Positions 8,825-17,260 of a stretch of 47,887 nucleotides of DNA are shown piece after piece (within the stretch, counting starts at the first letter, position 1; every line of letters starts with the position of its first letter). Origin of the DNA: CAYYJM01 sp964471755 (lineage in GTDB: Bacteria > Planctomycetota > Planctomycetia > Gemmatales > Gemmataceae); the NCBI GenBank assembly GCA_964471755.1, contig CAYYJM010000012.1, positions 1 to 47,887 of the forward strand, in the 5' to 3' direction. The notes beneath the pieces are model-generated. The model worked only from the letters and a program-made list of their open reading frames with translations, searched no databases and was not told the origin of the DNA. Made by a program: the position numbers and the translations under genes.

Positions 8825-10246
8825 ATGAGTGACGCGAATCCGTTCCGCAATCTTCCCTCGGTCACCGAGGTGCTGGCCGTCCCCGTCTTGCAGGCTCTGC
8901 TTGCCGATCAGCCGCGTGAGCTGCTCGTCGAGGCGATCCGCGCCGAACTGGCCGAGGTGCGTGAGCGTCTCCGACGCGGCGAGGCGCTCGACGGCCTGGC
9001 CAGCGCCGAGGCCCTCGCTCAGGCGGCGGCCGACCGCCTGCGCATGCAGGTCGAGCCGAAGCTGCGTCGCGTCATCAATGCCACCGGCATCGTCCTGCAC
9101 ACGAATCTGGGTCGGGCTCCGCTGGCCGAGGCGGCGGCCGACGCGGCTCGCGAGGCGGCGTGCGGCTACCTGAATCTCGAACTCGCCCTGGAAACCGGCA
9201 AACGCTCGTCGCGGCAGGACGCCATCCGCGAGTGGGTCTGTCGGCTGACCGGGGCCGAGGCGGCGACGGCGGTCAACAACAACGCCGCCGCCACGGTCAT
9301 CGTTCTGCGGGCGCTCTGCGCGGCCCGCGAGGTGATCGTCTCGCGCGGCCAGCTCGTCGAGATCGGCGGCAGCTTCCGCATTCCGGAGATCATGGCTGTC
9401 AGCGGAGCGATTCTGCGCGAGGTCGGCACGACCAACATCACCCGACTGCGCGACTACGAGAGCGTCGTCGGGCCGAACACCGGGGCTCTGCTCCAGGTCC
9501 ATTGCAGCAACTACCGCGTCTCGGGCTTCACCGAGAGCGTGCCCCTCGCCGACCTCGTCACCCTGGGCCGGAAGCACGGCATCCCGGTTATCGACGACGT
9601 CGGCAGCGGAGCCCTGGTGGACTACGCCCGTTTCGGCTTCATCGGTGAACCGCTCGCCCGGCAGAGCATCGCCGCCGGGGCCGATCTCGTCCTGTTCAGC
9701 GGCGACAAGCTCCTGGGCGGTCCGCAGGCCGGCATCATCGCGGGCAAGAAGGAGTGGATCGCGAAGATCGAGAAGGATCCGCTCATGCGGGCGTTCCGAC
9801 TCGACAAGATGACCCTCGCCGCCCTGGAGGCGACGTTGCGCATCTACCTCGACGAGGCCCGCGCCCTGCGTGAGATCCCGGTGCTACGGCTCCTGGAGAC
9901 CTCCTTGACCGAGCTGGAAGCCCGCGTTCGTCGTCTGGCCGAGCAACTCGCCGGCCTGGCCGGTGTGACCAGCGCGACGCCGCGTGAGGACGTCGCCTTC
10001 GTCGGTGGCGGCTCCCTGCCGGACCAGACGTGCAAGACGTGGGTCGTCGAGGTGACCGCCGGCTCGCGCTCCGACGAGGACCTGGCCTATCGTCTACGGC
10101 AGCACAAGCCGGCTGTTCTCGGTCGGCTGCGAGATGGTAGACTGGTCCTCGACGTGCGGACGGTGTTCGAGTCGCAGGAGTCCGCCCTGGTCCAGGCTGT
10201 CGGCGACGTGACGGCGGACTCGTTCGATCCGGGAGGAAACCGATGA
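8825..10246 (+). CDS. selA: L-seryl-tRNA(Sec) selenium transferase
   Basis: A 473-residue full-length SelA. It starts with the N-terminal helical region (NPFRNLPSVTEVL) and has the conserved RRVINATGIVLHTNLGRAPL segment at 81-100. The PLP lysine is K295 in FSGDKLLGGPQAG, the same position as in the E. coli enzyme. SelA converts Ser-tRNA(Sec) to Sec-tRNA(Sec) using selenophosphate, allowing selenocysteine insertion at UGA. The complete active site implies the organism makes selenoproteins. SelB, SelD and a tRNA(Sec) gene are not in this window, although selA-selB pairs are common. The stop overlaps the start of the following TIGR03067 gene as ATGA, so the two are probably translationally coupled. 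It is divergent from the ABC operon across 193 bases. Confidence 0.95.
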   Translation: MSDANPFRNLPSVTEVLAVPVLQALLADQPRELLVEAIRAELAEVRERLRRGEALDGLASAEALAQAAADRLRMQVEPKLRRVINATGIVLHTNLGRAPLAEAAADAAREAACGYLNLELALETGKRSSRQDAIREWVCRLTGAEAATAVNNNAAATVIVLRALCAAREVIVSRGQLVEIGGSFRIPEIMAVSGAILREVGTTNITRLRDYESVVGPNTGALLQVHCSNYRVSGFTESVPLADLVTLGRKHGIPVIDDVGSGALVDYARFGFIGEPLARQSIAAGADLVLFSGDKLLGGPQAGIIAGKKEWIAKIEKDPLMRAFRLDKMTLAALEATLRIYLDEARALREIPVLRLLETSLTELEARVRRLAEQLAGLAGVTSATPREDVAFVGGGSLPDQTCKTWVVEVTAGSRSDEDLAYRLRQHKPAVLGRLRDGRLVLDVRTVFESQESALVQAVGDVTADSFDPGGNR

Positions 10247-10650
10247 CGCGATGCTTCAGGCTCGGTGTGCTGGTCGTGCTGGTCGCCGTGGGAACCTGCC
10301 CGGCGGACGAGAAGAAGGATCCGCTCCAGGGCAAGTGGACGGTGAAGGCGATCACGGTCGGCGGCACCGAAACGATGCCGGACAATGCCATTCCGTTCAC
10401 GTTCGGCCGGGGTCAGATCACCCTGGGCGGATCGACGGACACCTTCAAGTACCGGCTCGACACCAACGCCAGCCCGGCCCTGCTCGACGTGACGACGCCG
10501 GACGGCAAGGAAATCGAGGGCATCTGGGAGATCAAGGGAGACGTGCTGCGCATCTGCATCTGCACGACCGAGGGAGTGAAGTTCCGGCCGACGGAGTTCC
10601 ACGGCCGGGACAACCAGACGCTGTTGACTCTGGAACGGGTCAAGGAGTGA
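10243..10650 (+). CDS. TIGR03067 family secreted protein
   Basis: A 135-residue protein with an N-terminal signal sequence (MTRCFRLGVLVVLVAVGTCP) and a single domain opening with LQGKWTVKAITVGG and ending with a TLERVKE strand. The LQGxW start and the fluctuating beta pattern match TIGR03067, a family of small exported proteins known mainly from planctomycetes and of unknown function. It may be a lipocalin-like barrel. Two cysteines in LRICICTT could pair. It overlaps selA by four bases (ATGA), which makes coupling to selA likely, but no functional link between the families is known to me. It converges on nadB, with only seven bases between stops. Confidence 0.75.
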   Translation: MTRCFRLGVLVVLVAVGTCPADEKKDPLQGKWTVKAITVGGTETMPDNAIPFTFGRGQITLGGSTDTFKYRLDTNASPALLDVTTPDGKEIEGIWEIKGDVLRICICTTEGVKFRPTEFHGRDNQTLLTLERVKE

Positions 10651-10657
10651 GCCCGGC

Positions 10658-12295
10658 TCACGGCGTCTGAAGCTGGGTCCGCTTGCCGCCTCCGGTCGGC
10701 TCGGGCAGATTGGCCGGCACGGTCAGGTGTCGGCTCCAGTGGGCGTCGTCCCGCTGGGGGAAGTCGGCCCGGAAGTGGACGCCACGCGACTCCTTCCGCT
10801 CCAGCGCTCCCCAGATCATCAGCCGTGCCACGGTCAGCAGGTTCTGCAGCTCCCAGCCGGCGCGATCGTCGAACTCGCGGCGCAGGACGTATCGGCCCCA
10901 GAAAGCGACCTGCTTGTCCGCCTCGGTCAACCCCTGCTGATCACGGCGGATGCCCATCCGCCGAACCATGAGGCTGCGCAGCGAACTGGTCAGGTCCGCG
11001 ATGTCGAGCGGACCACCAGCTGTCTCCGGCTCGAAGGTGGCGACGATCGGCGGTACGACAAACTGATCCGGCTGGGCCGTCGCGGCCGCGCCGGCTCCTC
11101 GGCCACACTCCGCGCCGAAGACGAGCCCTTCGAGCAGACTGTTCGACGCCAGTCGATTCGCGCCGTGCAGACCGCTGCTGGTCACCTCGCCGGCGGCCCA
11201 CAGACCCGGCATCGAGGTCTGGCCGTGCGTATCGACGGTGACGCCACCAACCATGTAGTGGGCTCCCGGCCGAACCGGGATCAGGTCGGTCGTGATGTCC
11301 AGACCGAAATCGCGGCAGACCTTGTCGATGCCGGGGAAGTGCGTCCGCACCCGGGCCGGGTCGAGGTGCGACAGATCGAGATAGACGTTCGGGTGCTGCG
11401 TCCGCTCCATCGTCCGCCAGATGGCCTGGGCGACCACGTCGCGCGTGGCCAGTTCGGCACGCGGATCCTCGTCGAGCATGAAGCGGTTGCCGTCCTTGTC
11501 GCGCAGGTACGCCCCGGCTCCGCGGACGGCCTCGCTGATCAGGAACCGGCTCGATCCGGCGACGTAGAGGACGGTCGGATGGAACTGCATGAACTCCATG
11601 TCGCGCAGCTGGACGCCGGCCCGGTAGGCGGCCGCCATGCCGTCGCCGGTGGCCACGGGCGGATTCGTCGTCTCGCGGTAGATCATGCCCGTGCCGCCGG
11701 AGGCCAGGATCGTCTGCTTGGCCCAGACGGCGACCAGGCCCAGACGCGGCCGGGAGACGAGTAGGCCACGGCAGGCCCCTTCGTGCGTGAGCAGATCGAG
11801 CGTGAAGCTCTGATCCCAGACGTTGACACTCGGCGTCTTCTGCACCCGATCAATGATCGCGCGCATGATCTCATGGCCGGTCGCGTCGCCCAGGGCGTGC
11901 AGGATGCGCGGGAAGCTGTGGCCGCCCTCCATCGCGATGTCCGGGTCGAACTTCGCTCCGTAGCGGAGCAGATCGTCGATGGCCCGGGGAGCCTCGCGGA
12001 CGACGTGTTCGACGACGGTCGGATCGCACAGACCCGCTCCGGCCCGGAGCGTGTCGGTGACGTGGTCCTCGAAGCGGTCGTCCGGCGAGGTGACGGCCGC
12101 GATGCCGCCCTGAGCCCAGCTGGAATTGCTGAGCTGGACCCGGTCCTTGGTGACGACCAGCGTGCTGAGCGCGGTGGGGACTTCCAGGGCGGCCCGCAGA
12201 CCGGCGATGCCACCACCGACGACGGCGACGTCGGTGAAGACGTGCTGAATCTGCTTCGGCCCAAACCGGACGAGGTAGCGATACGGGAACGGCAT
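10658..12295 (-). CDS. nadB: L-aspartate oxidase
   Basis: A 545-residue FAD enzyme that oxidises L-aspartate to iminoaspartate, the first step of de novo NAD synthesis with quinolinate synthase NadA. The dinucleotide-binding motif VVGGGIAGLRAA is near residue 26. It is followed by the NSSWAQGGIAAV motif characteristic of NadB, the MEFMQFHPTVLY segment, the RPGAHYMVGGV substrate-site loop, and the AAGEVTSSGLHGANRLASNS FAD motif. The C-terminal helical domain is present. The ATG at 12295 gives an N-terminal extension of about 20 residues before the Rossmann fold. NadA and NadC genes are not in the window. The related fumarate reductase or succinate dehydrogenase flavoproteins are less likely given the loop sequences. 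Confidence 0.93.
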   Translation of the reverse strand: MPFPYRYLVRFGPKQIQHVFTDVAVVGGGIAGLRAALEVPTALSTLVVTKDRVQLSNSSWAQGGIAAVTSPDDRFEDHVTDTLRAGAGLCDPTVVEHVVREAPRAIDDLLRYGAKFDPDIAMEGGHSFPRILHALGDATGHEIMRAIIDRVQKTPSVNVWDQSFTLDLLTHEGACRGLLVSRPRLGLVAVWAKQTILASGGTGMIYRETTNPPVATGDGMAAAYRAGVQLRDMEFMQFHPTVLYVAGSSRFLISEAVRGAGAYLRDKDGNRFMLDEDPRAELATRDVVAQAIWRTMERTQHPNVYLDLSHLDPARVRTHFPGIDKVCRDFGLDITTDLIPVRPGAHYMVGGVTVDTHGQTSMPGLWAAGEVTSSGLHGANRLASNSLLEGLVFGAECGRGAGAAATAQPDQFVVPPIVATFEPETAGGPLDIADLTSSLRSLMVRRMGIRRDQQGLTEADKQVAFWGRYVLRREFDDRAGWELQNLLTVARLMIWGALERKESRGVHFRADFPQRDDAHWSRHLTVPANLPEPTGGGKRTQLQTP

Positions 12296-12438
12296 GGCGG
12301 TGAGCCCCCGGTCGCGCGATCACGGGGGCGCGTCCTCCCCGGGGACGCCGACCGCCCCGGAGCCATGATACGGAGTTTCGCCCGGGGCGAGGGGCTCGGC
12401 GGGACCGCCCGTTGCATCCCTGGCTCTGGTTCGTCTCC

Positions 12439-12467
12439 TTGTCTCCGGGCGGCCCTCCGGGCACAAT
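12439..12467 (+). promoter_or_regulatory. Candidate sigma70-type promoter of the transglutaminase-TPR gene
   Basis: TTGTCT (12439-12444), a 17-base spacer, and CACAAT (12462-12467) match the housekeeping consensus at four of six positions each. The element lies 31 bases before the ATG at 12498, leaving room for a short leader with AGGAGG. It is a pattern match only. Confidence 0.35.
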
Positions 12468-12497
12468 GGGAGAGTCCACGAAACCAGGAGGTTACGC

Positions 12498-15400
12498 ATG
12501 CGTGCCGTTTCCTACGTCGCGGTCCTGGTCGGACTGCTCCTCGTCTCTCCCAGCCACGCGGCCGACGCCTGGCCGGTGCCCCGTGGGCCCTCGACGGAGC
12601 CCGAGCCGTACGTCGTCGATGTCAAGAAGACCAACACCATCCCGAAAGCATTCCTCGACGACGCCTCCGCCTGCATCCTCTACGCCGGCTGCACCTACCG
12701 CCTCGAAGCCGACGGCACCCTCCAGACCATCATCCACGAGGTCACTCGACTCAACAGTCGCAAGAGCGTCGAGGACCTCGGCGAACATCGCGGCATCTCC
12801 TGGGACCCAGCCTTCGAGAAGGTCACGCTCCATCACGCACGCATCCACAAACCCGATGGCAGGATCATCGACGCCCAGCCGCGTGACGTTCAGGTTCGCG
12901 ACGTCGGCACCGACTACCAGGTGTACAACACCGACAAGCACCTCGTCATCACCTTCCCGACCCTCGGCGTCAGCGACATCCTCGAAGTCAAGTGGACCAC
13001 GCGCGGCAAGAATCCGGAGCATCGCGGTCATCTCTTCCGACGCTACTCCTTCGGCGACTCCGATCATCCGCTCGTCCGCGACGATCTGCACGTGCTGCTG
13101 CCGAAGGATCGACCGCTGAAGTACGCCTGCGTCTTCGGCGACCTCAAGCCGACCATCCAGGAACGCGATGGCGAACGCCACTATCGCTGGCGGGCCGAGA
13201 ACCGCAAGCCGGCTCCGAAGGGCGATGGCCTGCCCTCGAGCGAGGAACTCCGACCCAACGTCGCTCTCTCCACCTTCACCCGCTGGGAGGACGTCGGCCA
13301 GTGGAAGGAGCAGCTTCGCAAGGCCTGCTGGGAATGCACGCCCAACGTGGCGAAGGTCGTAGCCGAGGTCACACACGGCATGACCGATCCGCTTCAGAAG
13401 GCGAAGGCCCTGACCCACTGGATGCGCCAGAACATCCGCTACGTGTCGATCGGCGTCGGCCATTATTTCACGCCGCACCGGCCTGGCATCGTCCTGGACA
13501 ACCGCTACGGCGACTGCAAGGACGGCAGCCAGTTGCTCGCCGTCATGCTGCGGCAGGCGGGCCTCAAGGTCGAGCTGGCCACCCTCGGCGTCGTCGGCGA
13601 CGGCCAGGTGCTGCCCGAAGTGCCCTCGCCCTGGGGCACGCACGCCATCCTCGTCGTGACCATCGACGGCAAGATGCACTGGATCGACACCACGTCGTCC
13701 CTGTCCGGCTGGGATCAACTACCCCGCGGCGACCAGGGTCGGATGACCTATCTCGTCGATGACGCCGGCCACATCCGCCTGGTCCGGACGCCACTATCGA
13801 CGCCGCAGGAGAACCGCTACGAGCAAACGACCCGCCTGTACGTCGGCAACGACGGCTCCACTCACTTCGAGCGGACCATCACCGCGTACGGCATGATGGG
13901 CCGGAATCTTCGCGATGATCTGCTCGAGGTGCCCGTCGGCGAACGACGACGGAAGATCGCCAGCGAACTCCAGGACTCGTTCAGCAGCGCTCGCCTGCTG
14001 GAGCTGATCGTCGATGAAACCGCCCTGCGCGACCTGGACGGGCCGGTCAAGCTGAAGGTGATCTTCGCGGTCGAGGACCACTTCCGCAAGGCCAGCAACG
14101 ACGAACGCGATGGCAGCATCAGTGACAGCAAGATCTGGGGCCGACTGCTGAGCTGGACCTTCGACTACGATCGCCAGGTGGACTTCGAGCTGTCCGCGCC
14201 GTTCGAGTCGATCCATCGCTTCGAGGTCTACCTGCCGCCGGCCTGCACGATGGATACGGTGCCGCGCGACCGCCGGCTGTCCAGTCCCTGGGCGACGTTC
14301 CGCCTGGAGGTGCTGCCGCCGGAACCGGACGGCCCGGATCTCGCCTTCCAGATGCACACCCGTCTGGAGAAGCTGCGCATCCGGCCGGCCGACTTCGAGC
14401 AATTCCGCGATTTCCAGGCCGAGGTCAATCGCGGCTACCGGGTCTGGATGACGATGAAGCCCCTGCAAGACCTGGCCGACGCCAACCGCGTCGAGGCCTA
14501 CCTGCACTGGCTGCCCGAGGACGGCGACGCCGCCGCCATCCTGGCTCGACTCTACGACCGCAACGGCAAGAAGGCGGACGCCCGGCGCGTTCTGAAACGA
14601 TCGCTGGCCTACGCCCCGAAGCATCGAATCCTGCTGGAGACGGCCGTCGAGCTGGCCGGCCCGATCGAGGAAGAAGAGGCCGCCCAGCGCCAGCTCGTCC
14701 AACTGTATCCGACCGAGACGCGCTATCAGCTCGACCTGGCCGCGACGCTCATCACCCGCGGTCGGCGTGAGGACGCTCGCAAGATGCTCGCTCCGATCCT
14801 CAAGAATGGCACCCCGGCCAACCGGGCCGAGGCTCACTATCAGCTGGCCCGCGGTCACTACCGCATCGACGAACTGAAGGACGCCGAACGCGAACTCCAG
14901 GCCGGCGAGGCGATCGATCCGCCCTCGGCCGAGCGGATTCGCTACCGCATCCTGCAAGGTCAGGTGGCCGACGAACTGGGCAAGCCAGACGACGCCCGCA
15001 AGTTCTTCGAGTCGGCCCTGCGTCTGCACGACGGCGCGACCTTTCCGCGCGAATCGCTGGTCCGGCTGGCGATCGCCCGCAAGGACACGGCCGAGGCGAT
15101 GAAGCATCTGCGAAAGCTGATCGTCGCCGGCAGCCCGGACTTCATCGAGTCCCTGGCCATCGCCGAATACGCCTTCCGTCTGGAGCGCTACGCCGACGCG
15201 GAGGAGTTCGCTCGCAAGGCCGAGGCGATGAGCAGCTCGGAGAAGGGCCGACGTCTGCTCGGTCTGCTGGAACTGAAGCGCGGCGCAACCGAGAAGGCGA
15301 TCGCCTACCTAAATCGCGCCGGCAACGATCCGATCGCCCTGGAGGCCCGCATCACGGCCCATCTCCGGCTGGGCCAGATCGACGCCGTCGTGCCGGTCGC

Positions 15401-15995
15401 CGAGTGGGCCGAGCGCCGCGGGGCCGACAACCTGGCCCTGATCACAGCGGTCAAGCGCGTTCGCAAACTGGAGTCGCGCCGCGATGCGCTGCTCAAGCTG
15501 GTCCCGGTCAGCGATCGGAAGAACTGGACGGAGGCCGTCGGCATCGTCGCCTGCGTCGAGGAGGCAGCACGAGAGATCCACGCCACCGAGCGGGCTCGCG
15601 AATTGACGGCGAAGGCTCTGAAGCTGGCCCCGCAACTCGGCATGGCCCGAGCCTGGCGGGCCTGGCTCGACCTGGATCAGGGCAAGCTCAGTCGGGCCGT
15701 CGGCGAGGCCGAGGCGGCCCTTCAGGCGACACCTGGTTACTGGCTGGGCCATTACGTTCGCGGTGTGGTCGCCCTGGAACGCGAGAAGCCGAACGCGGTC
15801 GCCGACCTGAAGGAGGCGGCCCGCCTGAGCGATGAAAAGGACGCACCGGCCCTGCTGGCCCTGGCCCGGGCACTACTCCAGGTCGGCAAGCCGGGCGAGG
15901 CACGCGATAAACTGGAGAAGGCGGCGGCGCTCCAGCCGGACCTCGACGAGTTGCGACCGTTGCTCGAGTCGCTGCGCGGCACGAGCCGGCCGTGA
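12498..15995 (+). CDS. Secreted DUF3857-transglutaminase-TPR protein
   Basis: A 1165-residue protein with a signal peptide (first about 21 residues, ending SHAA). It carries a DUF3857-like beta domain (about 30-240) and a transglutaminase-like cysteine protease fold (about 290-410). The catalytic triad is visible: Cys in RYGDCKDGS (about 338), His in WGTHAILVV (about 379) and Asp in WIDTTSS (about 395). After a second beta-rich domain, from about 680 to the end there are at least ten degenerate TPR-type helical pairs rich in A, L, R and E. AGGAGG lies seven bases before the ATG at 12498. DUF3857-transglutaminase proteins are exported and of largely unknown substrate; cross-linking or cleavage of surface proteins is possible. 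The long TPR half suggests a large assembly. Confidence 0.85.
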   Translation: MRAVSYVAVLVGLLLVSPSHAADAWPVPRGPSTEPEPYVVDVKKTNTIPKAFLDDASACILYAGCTYRLEADGTLQTIIHEVTRLNSRKSVEDLGEHRGISWDPAFEKVTLHHARIHKPDGRIIDAQPRDVQVRDVGTDYQVYNTDKHLVITFPTLGVSDILEVKWTTRGKNPEHRGHLFRRYSFGDSDHPLVRDDLHVLLPKDRPLKYACVFGDLKPTIQERDGERHYRWRAENRKPAPKGDGLPSSEELRPNVALSTFTRWEDVGQWKEQLRKACWECTPNVAKVVAEVTHGMTDPLQKAKALTHWMRQNIRYVSIGVGHYFTPHRPGIVLDNRYGDCKDGSQLLAVMLRQAGLKVELATLGVVGDGQVLPEVPSPWGTHAILVVTIDGKMHWIDTTSSLSGWDQLPRGDQGRMTYLVDDAGHIRLVRTPLSTPQENRYEQTTRLYVGNDGSTHFERTITAYGMMGRNLRDDLLEVPVGERRRKIASELQDSFSSARLLELIVDETALRDLDGPVKLKVIFAVEDHFRKASNDERDGSISDSKIWGRLLSWTFDYDRQVDFELSAPFESIHRFEVYLPPACTMDTVPRDRRLSSPWATFRLEVLPPEPDGPDLAFQMHTRLEKLRIRPADFEQFRDFQAEVNRGYRVWMTMKPLQDLADANRVEAYLHWLPEDGDAAAILARLYDRNGKKADARRVLKRSLAYAPKHRILLETAVELAGPIEEEEAAQRQLVQLYPTETRYQLDLAATLITRGRREDARKMLAPILKNGTPANRAEAHYQLARGHYRIDELKDAERELQAGEAIDPPSAERIRYRILQGQVADELGKPDDARKFFESALRLHDGATFPRESLVRLAIARKDTAEAMKHLRKLIVAGSPDFIESLAIAEYAFRLERYADAEEFARKAEAMSSSEKGRRLLGLLELKRGATEKAIAYLNRAGNDPIALEARITAHLRLGQIDAVVPVAEWAERRGADNLALITAVKRVRKLESRRDALLKLVPVSDRKNWTEAVGIVACVEEAAREIHATERARELTAKALKLAPQLGMARAWRAWLDLDQGKLSRAVGEAEAALQATPGYWLGHYVRGVVALEREKPNAVADLKEAARLSDEKDAPALLALARALLQVGKPGEARDKLEKAAALQPDLDELRPLLESLRGTSRP

Positions 15996-16000
15996 ACGAA

Positions 16001-16039
16001 AAAAACCGGGGCGACCCCTTCGCGAAGAGGTCGCCCCGG
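16001..16039 (-). terminator. Intrinsic terminator of csrA
   Basis: An 11-bp stem (ccggggcgacc at 16006-16016 with ggtcgccccgg at 16029-16039) is followed, on the minus strand, by a run of T. It lies 34 bases beyond the csrA stop and directly after the stop of the transglutaminase gene. It may therefore stop transcription from both sides, although the T-run favours csrA. Confidence 0.8.
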
Positions 16040-16072
16040 AATGCTTGCAAGAGGGAAGCGGGACAGTGGGTC

Positions 16073-16279
16073 TCAGTGGTCGTTGGCGCTGGCGCTCGAC
16101 GAGCCGGGAACCTGGGTCTCCGCCCCCTTCAGTGGAAGCAGCTCTTGACGGTAAATGGGCACGTCGCGCGGAGCCTCGATCCCCAGTCGGATCTTGCCCC
16201 GATCGATATCCACGACGGTGATGCAGATGTTATCACCGATGAAAATCTTCTCGCCAAGTTTGCGGCTCAATACCAGCAT
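16073..16279 (-). CDS. csrA: Carbon storage regulator, RNA-binding protein
   Basis: A 68-residue CsrA/RsmA protein. The start MLVLSRKLGEKIFIGDNI and the later GKIRLGIEAPRDVPIYRQE are the conserved beta strands and the RNA-contacting loop with the key arginine. The last 15 residues are a variable tail rich in serine and alanine. CsrA dimers bind GGA motifs in mRNA leaders and alter translation or stability, often of carbon storage, motility or biofilm genes. The ATG at 16279 follows AGGAGG. The GGA of its own ribosome site and another GGA in its leader could allow autoregulation, as known for the family. It is monocistronic, ending at a strong terminator. Confidence 0.95.
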   Translation of the reverse strand: MLVLSRKLGEKIFIGDNICITVVDIDRGKIRLGIEAPRDVPIYRQELLPLKGAETQVPGSSSASANDH

Positions 16280-16325
16280 GTCGCTACCCTCCTACGAGCG
16301 AGCCTGTGGTGAACTTCCACGCCGC

Positions 16326-16331
16326 AATTGT
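16326..16331 (-). promoter_or_regulatory. Candidate -10 element of csrA
   Basis: On the minus strand the hexamer reads TACAAT, five of six to the sigma70 -10 consensus, 47 bases upstream of the csrA start. The region where a -35 would be expected (about 16349-16354) reads CTCTTC and is a poor match. Low confidence. Confidence 0.3.
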
Positions 16332-16607
16332 AACCCATTACCCGTCCCGAAGAGACGCTCCAGACTGCCAGATCTATGTAGTTTGCGTGCCCCCCCGGCG
16401 TTGCAATCGTCATTCTGACTGCGCCCGCTCGTTCCGGCGTCCTCGGAACGGCGCGTAACTGTCTTTCTGAGTGTGACTTAAGTCCGACGTGAGGAATCTA
16501 CCCGACCGACGCTCTCCTGGACCAGATCGGGAGAGTGCGCGCGAGGAAAACGCCGAGCCGCTGGAGATTTCCTTTTGGGACACTACCGGGAACGGAGGCG
16601 GAAAGCG
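16332..16607. other. Intergenic region between csrA and the BON gene
   Basis: Beyond the csrA leader I see no protein-like frame, RNA gene or repeat here. The base composition is less GC-rich in places (around 16440-16500 and 16560-16590). It may hold untranslated leader or regulatory sequence for csrA, which is transcribed away from it. Confidence 0.4.
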
Positions 16608-16656
16608 TCACTGGCCAGGCCGCGTAGGGGTAATCCCCGAGCGACCTGGCCAGTGA
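16608..16656 (-). terminator. Nested hairpin after the BON-domain gene
   Basis: A perfect 12-bp stem (tcactggccagg at 16608-16619 and cctggccagtga at 16645-16656) encloses a second small hairpin (gggg-taat-cccc, 16627-16638). It begins 27 bases beyond the stop of the leftward BON gene. The position suggests a terminator, but no T-run follows. Confidence 0.5.
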
Positions 16657-16682
16657 GGTTTGGGTAGGCGGAGAACGGCCTC

Positions 16683-16901
16683 TTACTCAGGAGACTGGAC
16701 CTCGATGCAGTTAAGCAGCTCCCGGCCGGCGAGCCAGGGGCGGATGGTCTCCAGGGCCTGTTGTTTCTGGTAGTAGGTGAAGACAATGCCACGCAGGATG
16801 ACGGTCGAATCCGTCTCTTCCACGTCCAGGTTTCGCAGCACCCAGAGGGGACTGCTGCGGAATGCCAGGTGGGCCCGGGATTCCATCTGCAGGGTTGGCA
16901 T
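16683..16901 (-). CDS. Small BON-domain-like protein
   Basis: A 72-residue protein beginning MPTLQMESRAHLAFRSS. The pattern of a helix, then a VEETDSTVILRGIVFTYYQK strand-turn segment, then a helix (ALETIRPWL) and a final strand (LLNCIEV) fits a single BON domain. These bind phospholipids or act as accessory domains in periplasmic or secretion proteins. There is no signal peptide, so it may be cytoplasmic. The ATG at 16901 is preferred because AAGGAGG lies eight bases upstream; the open frame extends 57 codons further, but that part is not protein-like. Stand-alone BON proteins of this size occur in planctomycetes as I recall. Confidence 0.65.
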   Translation of the reverse strand: MPTLQMESRAHLAFRSSPLWVLRNLDVEETDSTVILRGIVFTYYQKQQALETIRPWLAGRELLNCIEVQSPE

Positions 16902-17004
16902 CAGGAGTGCCTCCTTGTCGTCAGGACGAGCTTCCCTCGTCAGGTCAGGGGCCGTTCTTGGGGTGATACCCTGAAAACGTCCGCCTCGACTGAATGCGAC
17001 AGTT

Positions 17005-17205
17005 TCAGTCGTGGGTGCCCAAAATGGAGAGTGCGAGTTTTCCGAGACAACGGTTGGGAATCTTGCGGCCAATCCGGACGGGATAGATGGCCTGCCGACT
17101 CCAGCGGTTCACCTCCATGTCCGCACTTCGCGATCGATTCGGCTCGATGAAGTATCCGGCTTCGTATCTCGAGCAATAGTAATGGTACGGGCCAGGACAG
17201 GGCAC
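17005..17205 (-). CDS. Possible small orphan protein
   Basis: A 66-codon frame from a GTG at 17205, reading MPCPGPYHYYCSRYEAGYFI and ending SILGTHD. Aromatic and basic residues are regularly spaced, and three cysteines are present. I recognise no family. Third-codon GC is clearly lower than in neighbouring genes and no ribosome site precedes the GTG. Against this, other frames here look even less protein-like, and the region (16902-17260) would otherwise be a 360-base gap. Treat as a guess. Confidence 0.25.
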   Translation of the reverse strand: MPCPGPYHYYCSRYEAGYFIEPNRSRSADMEVNRWSRQAIYPVRIGRKIPNRCLGKLALSILGTHD

Positions 17206-17260
17206 CGCAAATAAAATCCGGGAAGGAAAGCGAAAATATTGACGCCTCGTCGAGGGGGAA

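Noticed and set aside
16902..17260. tRNA or structured RNA in the gap before the enolase-superfamily gene
   Set aside because: No cloverleaf or strong nested helices could be found; only a weak small frame was noted.
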